A stretch of 64,000 nucleotides of DNA from Biscogniauxia marginata (lineage: Eukaryota > Ascomycota > Sordariomycetes > Xylariales > Xylariaceae), in contig MU404075.1 of assembly GCA_022695795.1 (NCBI GenBank), forward strand, positions 372,001-436,000, in the 5' to 3' direction. Below are positions 9,473-21,489 of the stretch, piece after piece; the first letter of the stretch is position 1, and every line of letters begins with the position of its first letter. A program made the position numbers and the translations under genes. The notes beneath the pieces are model-generated. The model was not told the DNA's origin. It did not search any database and saw nothing but the letters and a program-made list of their open reading frames with translations.

Positions 9473-10967
9473 ATGACAATGACTACAACGGACCCTTCAC
9501 GGAAATACGATGTGGTGCTTATCGGAGCTACAGGCTACACGGGGGCACTGACAGCGGATCACATCGCCCTCCATCTTCCCACTAACCTGAGGTGGGCTAT
9601 CGCGGGTAGATCCCCTGCTAAACTAGAGGCTCTTGCTGCGAGACTGGAAGAGCTGAGTCCTGATCGTCTGCAACCAGGTAAAGAGGCAGTTTCGATACCG
9701 AGAAGTGATGATTTCCATCATCAAGTTTAGCTGATCTTGATTTGTCAGCGGTCGAAGTGGTCGCACTCGAAGAACGGAGCCCGCTCCACGAACTCGTCGG
9801 CAATGCGAAAGTGTGCATCAGCGTGGTCTCCTACTTTCGTGTAGGAGAAGCCGTTATCGAGGCCTGCGTCGAGAATGGGACGGACTACATCGACTGGTGG
9901 GGGAATCCTAGAAAATACCTCTTCTCTGGGCCTTTACTAATATATACCTGAGTGAGTAAAGTGCAGGAGGCCAGATAGAAATACGCCAATGGATTGCCAA
10001 ATATCACAAAAAGGCTGAGGCTTCTGGGGTCATCGTAAGCGTCCCTTCGTTGCATTATTTGGACGACAGGTTGATGAAGCTCTAACTTCTTAGCTTATCC
10101 ACTCTTGCGGGGTGTTCTCTGCCCCTCATGACCTACTCTCTTGGCTGGTCGTACGTAGCCTAGCCGAAAAGTACTCGGAGAAGACGAAAGAGGTGATCGT
10201 GTCCGGGACAGAGGTTCCGTTAGTAAGAACAATCCCAAGAAGTAGGCATATGCTGATATAAAAACCGTAGCTCTGATCCAAGCGGTGGCAGCCTCGAGTA
10301 CATCCTTCACGCTGCGACAATGGACCCCCGTGTCGCCCGTGAATCTGTGGAACCTTGGGCGCTATCGCCGGTTCGGGGTTCGCAGACGTCGTCCGCAACA
10401 AATTTCTTGGGCCTCCGCACGGATCCGCACTTGGGCCTGCTGGCCGCGTGTGCACTCGGCGCCAGTGAGAACCGCTCGACCGTGCACCGAACCTGGGGCC
10501 TGTTTGAGGGCACCGCTGCTTCATATGGACCCAATTTCCAGTACAACGAGTATCAGAAAACCACCTCGACCTTGATCGGCGCAGCCCAAGTGCTCAAGAG
10601 TTACCTCTTTCGGCTGGCATTGACTTTGGCACCTCTCAGGTACCTGGCTCGGAAATTCCTGGCCGCTCCGGGGGAGGGCCCCGATCTCGAGAAATCGATG
10701 CGATATTCCGTGGAGATCGAGGCCGTCGCGGTGGCAGACTCGGGCCCCGACGGGGCTGCCCACCGCGCTTACGCGAGCTTTTCGTATCCCCACGGGCCGT
10801 ATCCCACCACGGCGTTGTTTCTCGCACACGCGGCCGCCTCGTTATCGTATCACAGAAAGTTGGAGGGCCAATTAGCTGGCGGATGTCTCACGCCAGCTTT
10901 TCTAGGAAACGACCTCCTTACCAGGATCCAGGATGCGGGCGCGACGGTCAAAACGTCTCTACTCTGA
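9473..10967 (+). CDS. Saccharopine dehydrogenase-like NAD(P)-binding oxidoreductase
   Basis: Proposed exons: 9473-9677, 9749-9897, 9975-10034, 10094-10218, 10271-10967; they total 1236 nt, giving 411 residues, close to the usual length of this family. The N-terminus has the dinucleotide-binding motif GATGYTG (residues 18-24). Later landmarks are SYFRVGEAVIEACVENGTDY, WIAKYHKKAEASGVI, a CGVFSAPHDLL block equivalent to the CGFDSVPSDL block of the family, and DPSGGSLEYILHAATMDPR. The family (often called trans-acting enoyl reductase or saccharopine dehydrogenase-like) contains enzymes of unknown physiological substrate. Introns 1, 3 and 4 have good donors (GTAAAG, GTAAGC, GTTAGT) and branch points. 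Intron 2 has a poor donor (GTGGGG at 9898, with acceptor CAG ending at 9974), the only arrangement I found that keeps frame; this may mark early decay. The exon structure is my reconstruction. Confidence 0.75.
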
Positions 10968-11924
10968 GGGGGCGAAGCACATAGGTTGTTCTCACACCTC
11001 ATATGAGGTACTTGAAGTAATATTATGGGGGAACCAGTTCTTTACTAGTAACATGGGTACCTACATTTAAAATCAAATGAAAACACGAGTGACACTAAAG
11101 ATATGAGGTCCAAAAGAGATGACTGCTCAGCAGAATCAAGCTTATTTCCATGAGTTCAAAATCTGAAACATAACACATTTGGCTACAAGAATAGGATTGT
11201 CCACAGTCTCTCCCTATAGAGAACATTTTGTTAAGAGGCACCTTAACTGATATATATATAACTTAGTATATTAGGGTGCTATTATATATAAAAAAAGTAT
11301 GTAACACCGGGTGGGGAGGGTTTCTTACAAGTCATTCCATTCGTATAAGTTGCTCAGTTCATTGCATTTATTCTATGTTGTGTTTGCCGATGGAAGCACT
11401 ATAACTTCATAGATTATGTACTAATTGTTTACGTGAAAGCTGTCTCTCCTTACGGAGAGACTGTTTTTATATACGCTGTTGCTGTTACATTGAACTTTTC
11501 TGTCACGTTAAGGTCAACTACGATAACGTAATAATAATAATGAGTTAATTGACGGTCCCTCAAGAGCAAATTAATCCTCTAGAGTTGCGAGATATTAGGT
11601 TTCAATTCTGTGGGCCTCGACTCTTATTTGACTCATTGCTTTTTTCTTCTGCCTTCAACTTGGGTAACTTAGTTATAAATGTTAAAAATTAGTAAAGATT
11701 TTGTGAAACCTTAATCAGAATACTCTTTTTTAAACACTGCCAGAAAAGAAACAAACCTCCTGGTTATATGTCTTCATAATGTGTCGTTTTCATCACCCTA
11801 GCTACGCCAACTAATAAAAACCGACATGAAATGATAGGGCTGATAAAGCACTGCATCGGTAGCGGTGCTTCCCTACTAGGTTCTATATTATCCACGTACA
11901 TCCGGACAGATGCATCGACCGGTC
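10968..11924. other. Intergenic region
   Basis: AT-rich with short TA runs near 11250-11300. A CTCTCCTTACGGAGAG inverted repeat at about 11444-11460 could form a short hairpin in RNA. No gene recognised. Confidence 0.4.
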
Positions 11925-12786
11925 ATGGTACGGAGCAATTACCGAGTAGGTAAGTTGGGGCACTTGACACTGGAATGTATTCATACAGAGAATTAGCTTT
12001 TGATGCGAGGCCCTAGTGTTTTCTGCTCGGATACATTCATCTTCATTGTAGGACCTGAGGGACGCGAGTTCCTGGTTCATAAGAGCGCCTTTACGCAGCT
12101 CTCTCGCTACTCCGATAACCTCATGAACGATAAAACGAGCGAAGCAGCCGCGAAAACGAGCTATTCTAGATGATATTAACATAAAAGTCTTCAAATCCCT
12201 ATACCATTTCACATACAGCGGTGACTACAAGGCCCCGGCCCTGCATGCCGTAGCCCAGCCGCCGGAGAACTCAGAGAAATTTTCCATGTCCCTCGAAGTC
12301 TGGCGTGCGAAAATTCTCACGTCGGATTACAACCACGATCTGAAGTCCATGCCCATATACAATCTCGTTAGCTCTTTCCTCGACGGCAGCTACCCCAGCC
12401 CAAACCCTGGTGTTGAATTCAAACCTCCCAGGGCGACGGTAACTCAGAGTTACCTCGACAGGTTAATGTACTTCGCCAAGATGTATGTGCTGGGCCGCCG
12501 GTTCGGAATCGAGCAGCTGATGAGCCTGTCCTTGCACAAGACTCACCGCAGCCTTCAGGTCTTCCCGTCGTACCGGACGCTGCTGGACCTCACCCCTGTA
12601 GTTCGCTTTGTCATGGCTAACACTGCCCCGGGGGACCGGATGCGTGTGCTTCTAGCGCACTACTTCGCCAGCATCAACGACTCGCAAAGCATGTATTTCA
12701 ACAAGATGTTGGAGGAGATGCCAGAGTTTGCGCTGGAGATTCTGAAGAAGGTTATGCCGCTAATGGACTTGAGGACAGTAGACTAA
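11925..12786 (+). pseudogene. BTB/POZ domain protein, frameshifted
   Basis: The N-terminal BTB part reads from about 12017 (SDTFIFIVGPEGREFLVHKS, then LSRYSDNLMN) and hits TGA at 12171-12173. One frame over, the domain continues without a gap (LDDINIKVFKSLYHFTYSG) and joins the long frame 12286-12786 (YLDRLMYFAKMYVLGRRFGI, then GDRMRVLLAHYF). A 1-nt insertion near 12160-12166 explains this. By comparison with the intact paralogue at 24834-25722, a short first exon should end before GTAAGT at 11950 and exon 2 start at 12017. The exon 1 frame from ATG 11925 is off by one, a second lesion, unless ATG 12003 is used. Fungal BTB proteins are protein-interaction adaptors, some for cullin-3 ligases; no partner can be named. 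The C-terminal half is well preserved, so decay is recent or the shift is an assembly error. Confidence 0.7.
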
Positions 12787-12860
12787 GGGGTTGTAGATGG
12801 CGGTCATCATGTTGGTTCATTAGTGCAAGGGGGGACGCCGGCTTTTTTAGAGCTCATGAC

Positions 12861-13080
12861 GATCATCTTATAGATAATGACTTGAAGAAACCAGGTTTTG
12901 GGTGCATGGGTGGTCTATTGTTCCTTACTATCTGGGATTAGATTCTCGGCGGGAAAGATCCCGTTTTGTACCCAATGCAGCCCTACAAAGAACGATCTTC
13001 CCTTACCTACATGCATACCCCCCTTTCACAGCCACAAAGCCAGGCAACTACCCTAGGCTGCCAACATGACTGATATAATT
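12861..13080 (+). repeat. Dispersed repeat, copy 2
   Basis: Matches 8656-8866 in direct orientation. It lies about 75 bp after the stop of the BTB pseudogene, so it could be downstream sequence of that gene; the other copy has no recognisable BTB gene before it. Confidence 0.75.
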
Positions 13081-13590
13081 AGCTATGAATGGAATGGATA
13101 GGATATAGGGCAAAAGAAGTTAATTGAATAGATGTGAGTGGGCTAGGATTGTGGCAGAACAACATCGAACTCAAGCCAGATATCTGACTGGGGTATCTCG
13201 AAAAGATGGTTGACAAAAGCCTGGAAAGGCTATAGATGCACACCTTGGCAATTTTAATAAATATAACAAACCGCTGTTTCTGAAGATGCAACCTATCCAT
13301 TTACCAGTCATCTCCTCGCTCTCTAGAATTATTTTGGTGACATCCAACTCATCACCTTTCTTACCAAAGACGGAATGCAACCTGCAGCATCACGACTTCC
13401 CATCTGCGACCACATTCTCTTCCAAATTGAAATTTTATACGGGCCTGTTACTTCTCATACACCCCTTCTCTAAAAACAGTAGTTCTGCTTCGTATCGATC
13501 ATGGCATTATATGCCCCAGGAAGGTATGTTCATCTACGATGTATTTCGGTGTGAAATCACTGATAAGCTAACTACGGGGGGTTACACAGT

Positions 13591-13752
13591 TGTTTTGACC
13601 GAATATTTACTTTCGTAGTGGGACCAGAAGCCAAAGAATTCGTTGTCCATGTCCAATTGTTCGCCAAGCTGAGAGTATACTTCAACACATTCATATACGG
13701 CGATATGAAAGAAGCTCGTGAACAACGTGCTGTTGAAATATGGGGCTATACG
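13591..13752 (+). pseudogene. BTB domain fragment
   Basis: One frame reads RIFTFVVGPEAKEFVVH and then YGDMKEAREQRAVEIW, matching the BTB start of the two neighbouring paralogues (FIFVVGSSAREFAVHK, MNGDMVEAR). It loses similarity after about 13752 and ends in TGA at 13813-13815. Nothing after it resembles the rest of the domain. A truncated relic of a local BTB duplication. Confidence 0.6.
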
Positions 13753-13815
13753 ACCCTTGTTACCTGTATCTACATATATAGGAGGGCTTCACCCTCCTAT
13801 CTAGACTCACCTTGA

Positions 13816-14153
13816 ACTAATACACTTGATCCTATCCTCTTATCTTCGTCTCATATCAACATAATCAGCCAAACTCACCTCTTGGATCTTATCAAATCGG
13901 AATATACGCAAGCTATAAAACGATATAATGCCGCAGCAAAGGGCCACAAAGGGCCACAAAATGTTCATGTTCTTAATGTTGGCAAAGGTGAGCTACTCAA
14001 CGGCAGAATGTACACGTATTCTATAAGTTCCTTGAACAAGTTATGACTGAACTCGTAACGCTTTTACATAGTTTTGTTTTCGGTGGTATAAAGGGGATTG
14101 AAGCTGGCCTTATTTTCTGTCCCTCTTCTTCACTTCGGCTCCGGCGTGTCCCG
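13816..14153. other. Intergenic region
   Basis: No gene recognised. A perfect 11-nt tandem duplication (GGGCCACAAA repeated) lies near 13939-13960. Confidence 0.4.
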
Positions 14154-16320
14154 TTAAGCAGGTGGTAAACAACCCTCCAGCGCCAACTTGATCTGTTGGG
14201 CCATCGGCCGGGACCACCAACGTTGACTCTGGATGTTGCCGCCGATAACCCAATAATTCTCCATATTTAAATGGCGCTTCCACACTCCGCGAACCTCTCC
14301 CTCAGCGTCTACTCCCCACGAGGCATCCAGTCGTGCCGCAATTTCCTTGGGACAAAGGAGTTCATTATCGTTTGTTACATCGGGATCTCCCGCTCCGAGC
14401 ACTTCCATTGCCGTTGCGCGGACATCCTGGTCAGCGAACCCTGTACACCAAATGACCGCATCGGTATCGAGGAAACTGCCGTCGGAAAGGCGCAGTCGGT
14501 GTAACCCGCGACCGCGAACGACCACTTTGCCTTCGGCAATAAGGTTGGTACCGCCCACGTCGACGTAGTGGCCTCCGCCGCGTTCGACTAGGTGATGCTG
14601 GATATCGACGGACGGGTCCCTACTGTCAAGAACGGGGAAGCCTGCTTGAGAGAGAGCCAGATAGCGGCCACTTCCTAATGTGTTAACGAAGATGGACATG
14701 AGGGGGAATCTATAAAGCTGTACTCACGGTTCCTGGGACGCGAGGTGGGCGAACAGGGCATGTGAGAATTGGCCGCTCAGCGCTAGTGGGAAAGTATTCA
14801 AGAGCCGACCGGCTACGTCGAGAGGCATGTTATCATAGGCTCTGATGGCGTGAGGATCCATCACGTATTCGTAGGGGAAAACATAGGTTGGGGAGCGGGC
14901 CACCATAGTAGTTTTCAGTCCCGCATTATGACAGTCTTCCATAACGTCGAATGCAGTATTGGCCGAGCCGATGACAGCGACAGACTAAAAAATGAAGCTC
15001 AGAGATAGGCCAAGAAGAAAGACTTGAATAAGTTGAAACAAAGCTGGCTTAAGCTTGAACATAACTGAAGGAACTGTGATTCAACGTACCTTGATTCCCT
15101 TCTCTGGTAGAGACCGCGCATTCTGATAACGTGTGGAGTGGAGGTTGAGACCCTTGAACAGATGCTCATCTTCCATCGGTGGAAGGTATGGTTTCTGACT
15201 AGCGATTCCCGTGGCTTGGACGAAATGCTTGCTTATAATGGTCTTCGTCGTACTTCCGTCCGCTGTCTTAAGTTTCACGTGCCATTTCTTCTCTGAGGGG
15301 TTGTAGATAGTCGAATATATAGTCGCTGATAGAATGAAATTGAGATGGAAATTTGTAGCGTATTGTCGTAAGTGTTCCGCCACATCATACTTAGTGAGGC
15401 GACAGGGACTTTGCAATTCCTTTCTATAGTCTTACCAGTAGCTATCTCGCAGTTGGAAGTCGGCACATGAAACCTGAGACAGTCGTAGCGATTTTTCCAG
15501 CTATCGCCAACTTGGGTATTACGGTCAACGACTACACTTTCGACGCCTAGGGCTTTGAGCCGTGCTGCAGTCATAAGGTCGCTATGGATGATAAGATATT
15601 GTTCAAAAAGAAACACATGTATCTTTGTAATGAATAACTTACGAGGTTCCGGTCCCAACAATGAAGATGTTAGTCTTAATAGTATAGATACTATCCAGAT
15701 TCCTACAAGGAGACAACAGCAACGTCTCATCTTCTGGATGCTGGACTATGTTCTCGACCCAGGTTGATAGGACCCAGATTTTCCAAGACACGGATTCCAC
15801 GGTCGTATCATTGTTTACGGGCAAAAGTACTATCTTTCCCATGCAGCTTAGCGCTGGGGAGCTCGTGCGAAAGGATATTCCACAATCGATGAACATCTTT
15901 AGGGGGTAAATAGAATTTCGAGCCTAGTAGGGAAGAGGCTATTGTACTCACCAGAACAGGAATTATCACCGCAAAATGGGGGTCTCCCGTGAGTTCAATG
16001 GTGCCCGTAATCCCGCGGAGATCGTTCATGCGTAGAAAAGCGGCAGCGATGATGCTAGGCATCGAGAAGGTACACAAGTGACTAGTGAGAGCCACAATAT
16101 CTCTCCAGAATGCCTGTTACTTATAGAAGCAGCTGGCTAGCCTCTCGGCATTATTTCTGAGTAACGCTTCGTTGAAAGCGTCCAGCACATACTTGGCCTG
16201 AGTGGTAGACGTGTTGCCTACCATCGTAGATGGGTCGACGGTACCGGGAGGAATCTTCGGCAAAGGACTATAGACATCCTTTCGAAGATCGACCTTGGGA
16301 GGGTACTCGACGCCTGGCAT
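14154..16320 (-). pseudogene. NTF2/flavin-containing monooxygenase, with a nonsense codon and a frameshift
   Basis: Minus-strand exons: 16320-15952, 15896-15643, 15581-15090, 14984-14728, 14670-14154. All introns have GT-AG ends with in-phase joins. The lesion-free length would be about 629 residues, normal for the fungal family that fuses an NTF2-like N-terminus to a class B flavin monooxygenase. Landmarks: RGITGTIELTGDPHFAVI, WVLSTWVENIVQHPEDETLL, Rossmann motif, VGDSWKNRYDCLRFHVPTS, the FMO fingerprint HLFKGLNLHSTRY, SVAVIGSANTAFDV, and the C-terminal GGHYVDVGGT and IQSQRWWSRPMAQQIKLALE. Lesions: TAA at 16117-16119 (codon 68, between CFYK and QAFWRDIVALT) and a 1-nt loss near 15425-15440 after NCEIATG. 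The first Rossmann motif reads GTGTSD, lacking the third glycine. Three independent defects favour a true pseudogene. The family oxidises small nucleophilic or ketone substrates with FAD and NADPH; substrate unknown. Confidence 0.8.
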
Positions 16321-16825
16321 GGCTACCTCAGACTTGTCAATAGCTACGAAGTATCAGCAACCGGCGTAGACAACAATTCAGGTGGACATGCTATAGCTAC
16401 GCTTACCGAGAGACATCGTGGGTGAAGCTGCTTCGTGTGAAATGGAATAAGATCATTCGAACAAGGGGAGAGGGGAGAAGGTCTGTGAGGAAGAGTCAGG
16501 AAGATCCCGTGTTCTAAGGGAGCGAGCCTACAGGCTTTTGTATGTACATAGTCCAACAACCCTCTGCGTTACAATACCCCGAGGCTCTTTGTCGTGCGCT
16601 CTCCCTTACATACAGATATTTCCCAGTCTTGGTCAGCGTTGAGCCAACACATTTGCGAACCTGTTGGTTACGGAACGCTGCTATTTATGTGCTGCCGATA
16701 TCGTGCAAAGAGGAGTGCTATATTTTACGGAAGCCTTATATAAAACCGAGTTGATTTAATAAAACTACTTTTTTAATATTTAAATTATATGTTATATCTT
16801 ATGTTTAAATATTAATAATTATAAT
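16321..16825. other. Upstream region of the FMO relic and edge of the AT-rich block
   Basis: Normal composition to about 16750, then a sharp change to very AT-rich DNA. No gene seen. Confidence 0.5.
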
Positions 16826-17349
16826 TGTTACGAATCCAGCCTGTTGGAGGGGTTTCCTACAGGGGTGTTAAGACACGGACCATGGGGATGTTAACAGGAT
16901 GAAGGATTTCTATACAACATCACGTGATATGGATCACTATAGATAAGGTGATCTAAATATATTCATTTAATAGTATAAGATAAATCACTTTAAATAAGGT
17001 GATCCAAAGTTATTTAACATATAAAAAGGGAAATAAATCACTTTAAATAAAGTAATCCAAAGGTATTTAACATACCAAAATGGAAATCCTATATAAAAGG
17101 AAAACGAGTATAAAAAGAAAGGAATTTCCTTTGTTTCTAGTTATTCATTCTAGTTCTTTAGCTATTAATCTAAAACTAGAATCACTCTTTAATACTATAG
17201 TGAAAGTACCTTAAAATCTCTCTAACGAACAAAATATTGTTAATCACTTAAACTAATCTCATTCTACTATTACTTTTAAATCAAGAAAACCTAGTACGTA
17301 CTTACCTGTAAAGTCAGTTAACTAGGAATACACAAAGAGGTTCGTCATA
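16826..17349 (+). mobile_element. Solo LTR, family A
   Basis: A 524-bp LTR starts TGTTACGAATCC and ends GGTTCGTCATA (original ACA end mutated). The flanking 5-bp target duplication is ATAAT (16821-16825 and 17350-17354). A second copy of identical length lies at 49770-50293. The 5' half holds three imperfect ~58-bp repeats, each with an AATCAC...GTGATC inverted motif. No internal region is attached, so it arose by LTR-LTR recombination. Confidence 0.88.
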
Positions 17350-17905
17350 ATAATAAGTTAATTTTTTTATATAACATACCATATAAATAAATAAATAAAA
17401 CAAGCTCGTAAACGAAATTATATAATTATTACATTTTTAATTATTATAAATTATTTATAACGTGTTTTATAAGCGAGTAAGCCACATAAGCGAGTAAACT
17501 AGTTTTTATAACTTTCGCAGTTTTAATTATTAAAAAATATTTACACGGCATTAAAATTAATTAATAATTATTATTATTCGAATCGTCTTTTTTAGTTTTA
17601 CGTTTTAAAAATTAAATACCTTTTTTATATTAAGTATTTAGTTTTTTAACACGTAATTTGAGTTAATTAATTTATTATAATTTCCGAATTAAGGCTTTTT
17701 AAAATTAAAATAAAAAATTAATAATAAATAAAATTAATTATAACTTTTTAAAATTTGAATTATTAAATATCTTTTTATTTATTATATTATTAAACATATT
17801 TTTATTCGTTATATAAATATATATATTATAATTAGTTTAATTATATATATTGTATTATTTTTGTTTAGTTATTACTCTTTTTCGAGATTCTTTTTTTTAT
17901 ATTAA
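17350..17905. other. AT-rich sequence with a candidate terminal inverted repeat
   Basis: No coding sense. Around 17469-17506 the sequence AAGCGAGTAAGCCACATAAG and the following bases resemble, in inverse complement, 21877-21930. This could be the left end of an old DNA transposon interrupted by the LTR elements. Confidence 0.35.
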
Positions 17906-19062
17906 TGTGACGAACCTCCTTGTGTGTTCCTAGTTAGCTAACTTTATAAGTGAGTATGTATTGGGTTTTCTTGATTTAAAGGTAATAATGAATCGAGGTT
18001 AATTTAAAAGATTTATAATGCTTTGTTTATTAAAGAGATTTTAAGGTATTTTTATTATAGTATTAAAAAGTGATTATAGTTTTAAATTAATAGCTAAAAA
18101 ATTAAAATGAATAACTAGATATAAAAGAGATCTCGATTTATTTATATTTATTCTTTTATATATATATATATATTTTTTAATATATTGGATATTTATTAGA
18201 TTTAAATGAATTTAAAGAGTAGTTTAAATTCTTATTATGTGATGTTATATTATATTTTTAAAGTAGTTTTAAGTGTTATATATATTTTTGGTCCGTGTTT
18301 TTATATTCTTGTTAAAACCTTTTTAACATGGTTAGTTCGTAATATTATTTCTTCCTTTTTAAAATCTTTATTTTTAAAGATTTCTTTAATAAGTTTTTTT
18401 ATTATTATTATTATAAATATATTCAGTGTTTTTAAGCTTATTACAAAACCTCGTAAAAACTAACGTAAATTTTGTGATTTTTCGTTTATTTATATTTGCT
18501 TTTTAATTATAAAGTATTTTTTGTTTTAATTATTTTAAGATTAAGTTTTTTTGTTTTATAATATTTTAGTTTAAAATTTGTTTTAATTGTGTTATTAAAG
18601 TTTGTTATCGTTATAATAATTTAAATATCGAAATGTTTAGTTTATTTAATATAAGTCGAGAACGAGAGAGATTAACGGCTAAACGTTATAAGACGAAGGA
18701 GGAATTTTAAGCCTTTAATAATTAATTATGGACCTTTATTAGTCGATTAATTTAAATATAAAAATAAAAGGAGTTTTTATAAAAAAAGGGTTTAAAGATG
18801 TTAAAACGTGGTTTTGTCTTTATAAAGAAGTTAAAATAAGTTAAGCGAGAAAAATAAAAGCGTTTTAAAGAAAAACGTTTAAAGTTAAAAGCCAAGTAAC
18901 GGTCGTTAATTAAATAAGTTAAAACTATTTTCGAAATTATGTTTTTTTTTGACTTTTTCTTTTTAAATTAAGATTTTAATTTTTAGGTTTTTTTTTTAGT
19001 TAATTTGGGTTTTATTAATAGAAGTTTTTAAGCGTTTTAACCGAGTTTATTAAGTGTTTAAC
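17906..19062 (-). mobile_element. LTR A (reverse) with the 3' internal end of a gypsy element
   Basis: 17906-18344 is a reverse-oriented, partly deleted LTR A (it ends with ATGGTTAGTTCGTAATA, the RIP-changed complement of the TGTTACGAATCC start). 18345-19062 matches the 3' internal region next to the LTR at 34563-35280 and, inverted, 46905-47621. A frame at 18206-18463 is an accident of low complexity in this segment. Confidence 0.7.
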
Positions 19063-19449
19063 TATTACGACCCAACAAGGGTAAAAGGAATTAAGGGTGG
19101 TCATGTGATCTAGGGTCACATGACTCCAGATGGGAGAATACCAAGATTCTTAGTTATTCTCCTGAGAATTAAAGAGAGTATAGGTATAACCCCTTATAAA
19201 GAATAAAGTATAAGTAAATTAGAATTTCTTACGTATTTAGTTATTTATTTTAGTTCTTTAGTTATTAATTTAAGACTATAGTTACTCTTTAATATTATAA
19301 TAAGAGTACCTTGAAAGCTTTTTAACGAACATAACATTATGAACCAATTAAACTAATCTTAACTTACTATTACTTTTAAATTAAGAAAACCTAATACGTA
19401 TTTACTTGTGAAGTTAGTTAACTAGGAATACACAGGGAGGTTCGTTACA
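19063..19449 (+). mobile_element. LTR, family B, forward
   Basis: A 387-bp LTR starts TATTACGACCCAACAAGG (TG changed to TA) and ends GGAGGTTCGTTACA. The 5' half is unrelated to family A; the last ~200 bp is shared with all LTR families here. No target duplication is seen: the left flank ends in TTAAC and the right flank starts AGTCT. It joins two element fragments of opposite orientation. Confidence 0.8.
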
Positions 19450-21489
19450 AGTCTTTATTAAAATACCTAATAATTATAATATTAAAAGTTAATAAAAACG
19501 GAAAATAACATATCAATAAAAAAGAAATTTAGTATAATGACAAATAATTAACTATTAACACCTTAATAAAATAATAATAAAAAATAAATACTTATTATTA
19601 TTAATAAAGCTTAAATCTTTATAGCATTAAACCTTTGAAATAATTATTATATAATTAAAATAACTAAAAAACACGAATAATACACCGCCTTTTAAACGAT
19701 ATATAAACATTATAAATATAAAATTATATTATTTAAAATTATTAACACATTTATTACATTTTAATATATAATTATAATAATTTTTTATAAGTTTTTAAAT
19801 AAATTCGTATTTATTTATTTAAACGATATATTAATTTACTTAAAAAATAAGAAAAAATATAAAGAATATATAAAACAAATGTTAAAAGCCTTAAAAAAGG
19901 TAAACCTACTTATTTATTTAACTAAAAAAAATAATATATTAAAAAATTAAATTATTTAAGGTTTATGATAAATTTAAAAAAAATAATAATTAAGAATTAG
20001 TTAAAACCTAAAAATATTATAAACATATATATATTTCTTAACTTTATTAATTACGTTAAATAATTCATTTAAGATTTCGGGCGAATTATTAAATTATTAA
20101 TAAAATTAATTACCTTAACAAAAACAAAAAAAGCCTTTTATTTTATTAAAAAAACTAAATAAGCTTTTTAGTAATTAAAGGAAATTATAATTAATAAAGT
20201 TATATATAACTTTTAAACGAAAATAAAAATAAACAACTAAAAATAAACACCTTAAATTTTACTATTAAAACAATTTTAAAGTAACTAAAAAATAATAAAA
20301 AATAATATTTAGTTGCGTACTTATTTAAAACATTATATAATATTAAATTAAATTATTAAATTTATAATAAAGAATTATTAATAGTTATTAAAGTATTAAA
20401 AAAATAAAAATTATGGTTTAATAAAACCAAAAAACTTATTAATATTTATTTAAACCATAAGAACTTTATACGATTTATAATAATATAAACGTTAAATAAT
20501 TTTTTTATTTAATTTTAATTTTAGAATTTATTATATTAAGGGGAAAAAAACATTTAAATAGATTTTTTTAATAAAAAAGATATTTAAATATTTAAATATT
20601 TAAATAATAAATTAATTATATTAATTTATATATGAATTAATATAAAAAACTAGAAATAACGTTTTAAAGAGAGTTATAATTAAAAAGAAAAATAATTATA
20701 GTTTTAACAAAAATTTAATAACGAACTTCTTTTATATAAAGAAAAGGTTTATATATTAAAATAAGTATAAAACGAATTTATTAAGAAATTTTATAAACAC
20801 CTTTTATATAGTTATTAAAGAATCTTTAAAATATTAAAACGGTTATAAAAAGAATTCGACTTTTAAAAATAAAATAAATAATTAAAAAAGTTATAAAAAA
20901 TTATAATATTTGTAATAAAACTAAAACATTACGATATAAACTATATAAATTATTATAATTAATTTAAATACCTAAAAAAGCATAACATATAATTATATAA
21001 GATTTCGTAATAAAACTCCTTAAATCAAAAAATCCTACTATAAAAATACCTTATAATAGTATATAAATAATTATTAATAAACTTATAAAATATATTTACT
21101 TTTTACCGTTTAACGAGTTAAGTATAATAAAATAATTAACTTTTAATTTCTTAAAAAAGTACGTTAATAAATATAAATTATTTATATTAAAGTTTTAAAT
21201 TAACTTAATAAAACGAATAAGAGTTAAATAAAAATTATTTATAACGTATTATCTTTAATTAAACAAATAAATAAAAAAACTAAATTAAATAATAAAATAA
21301 TATTTCGAAGTTATATTAACTAAAAAATAAATAATTAAATAATATTATTATTAATAACTTAAATAGCGTATAACACTTCGATTAACGAAAACATAAAAAT
21401 GTCACTATATGAAGTAATATATAATTAAAAAACAAAAATTAAAAAATAATTAATTAAACTTATAAAAACATTAAAAGTCGAAATAAAAG
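19450..21489 (+). mobile_element. Ty3/gypsy pol remnant (RT to integrase)
   Basis: RIP-mutated reverse transcriptase, RNase H and integrase sequence on the plus strand, collinear with about 44236-46405 of the element copy farther right. Recognisable pieces: the RT stretch before and after FVFIYLNDILIYL (about 19805-19850), with the YLDD-type active site read as YLND, and the integrase C-terminal tail at the end. Gag, protease and element ends are missing. Stops occur about every 10-20 codons. Confidence 0.75.

Noticed and set aside
9473..16320. Secondary-metabolite gene cluster (reductase plus monooxygenase)
   Set aside because: No synthase, transporter or regulator nearby, and the monooxygenase is broken.
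18206..18463. 85-codon hydrophobic frame as a membrane protein
   Set aside because: It spans the inverted LTR A end and the adjacent element sequence; hydrophobicity comes from T-rich RIP-mutated DNA.
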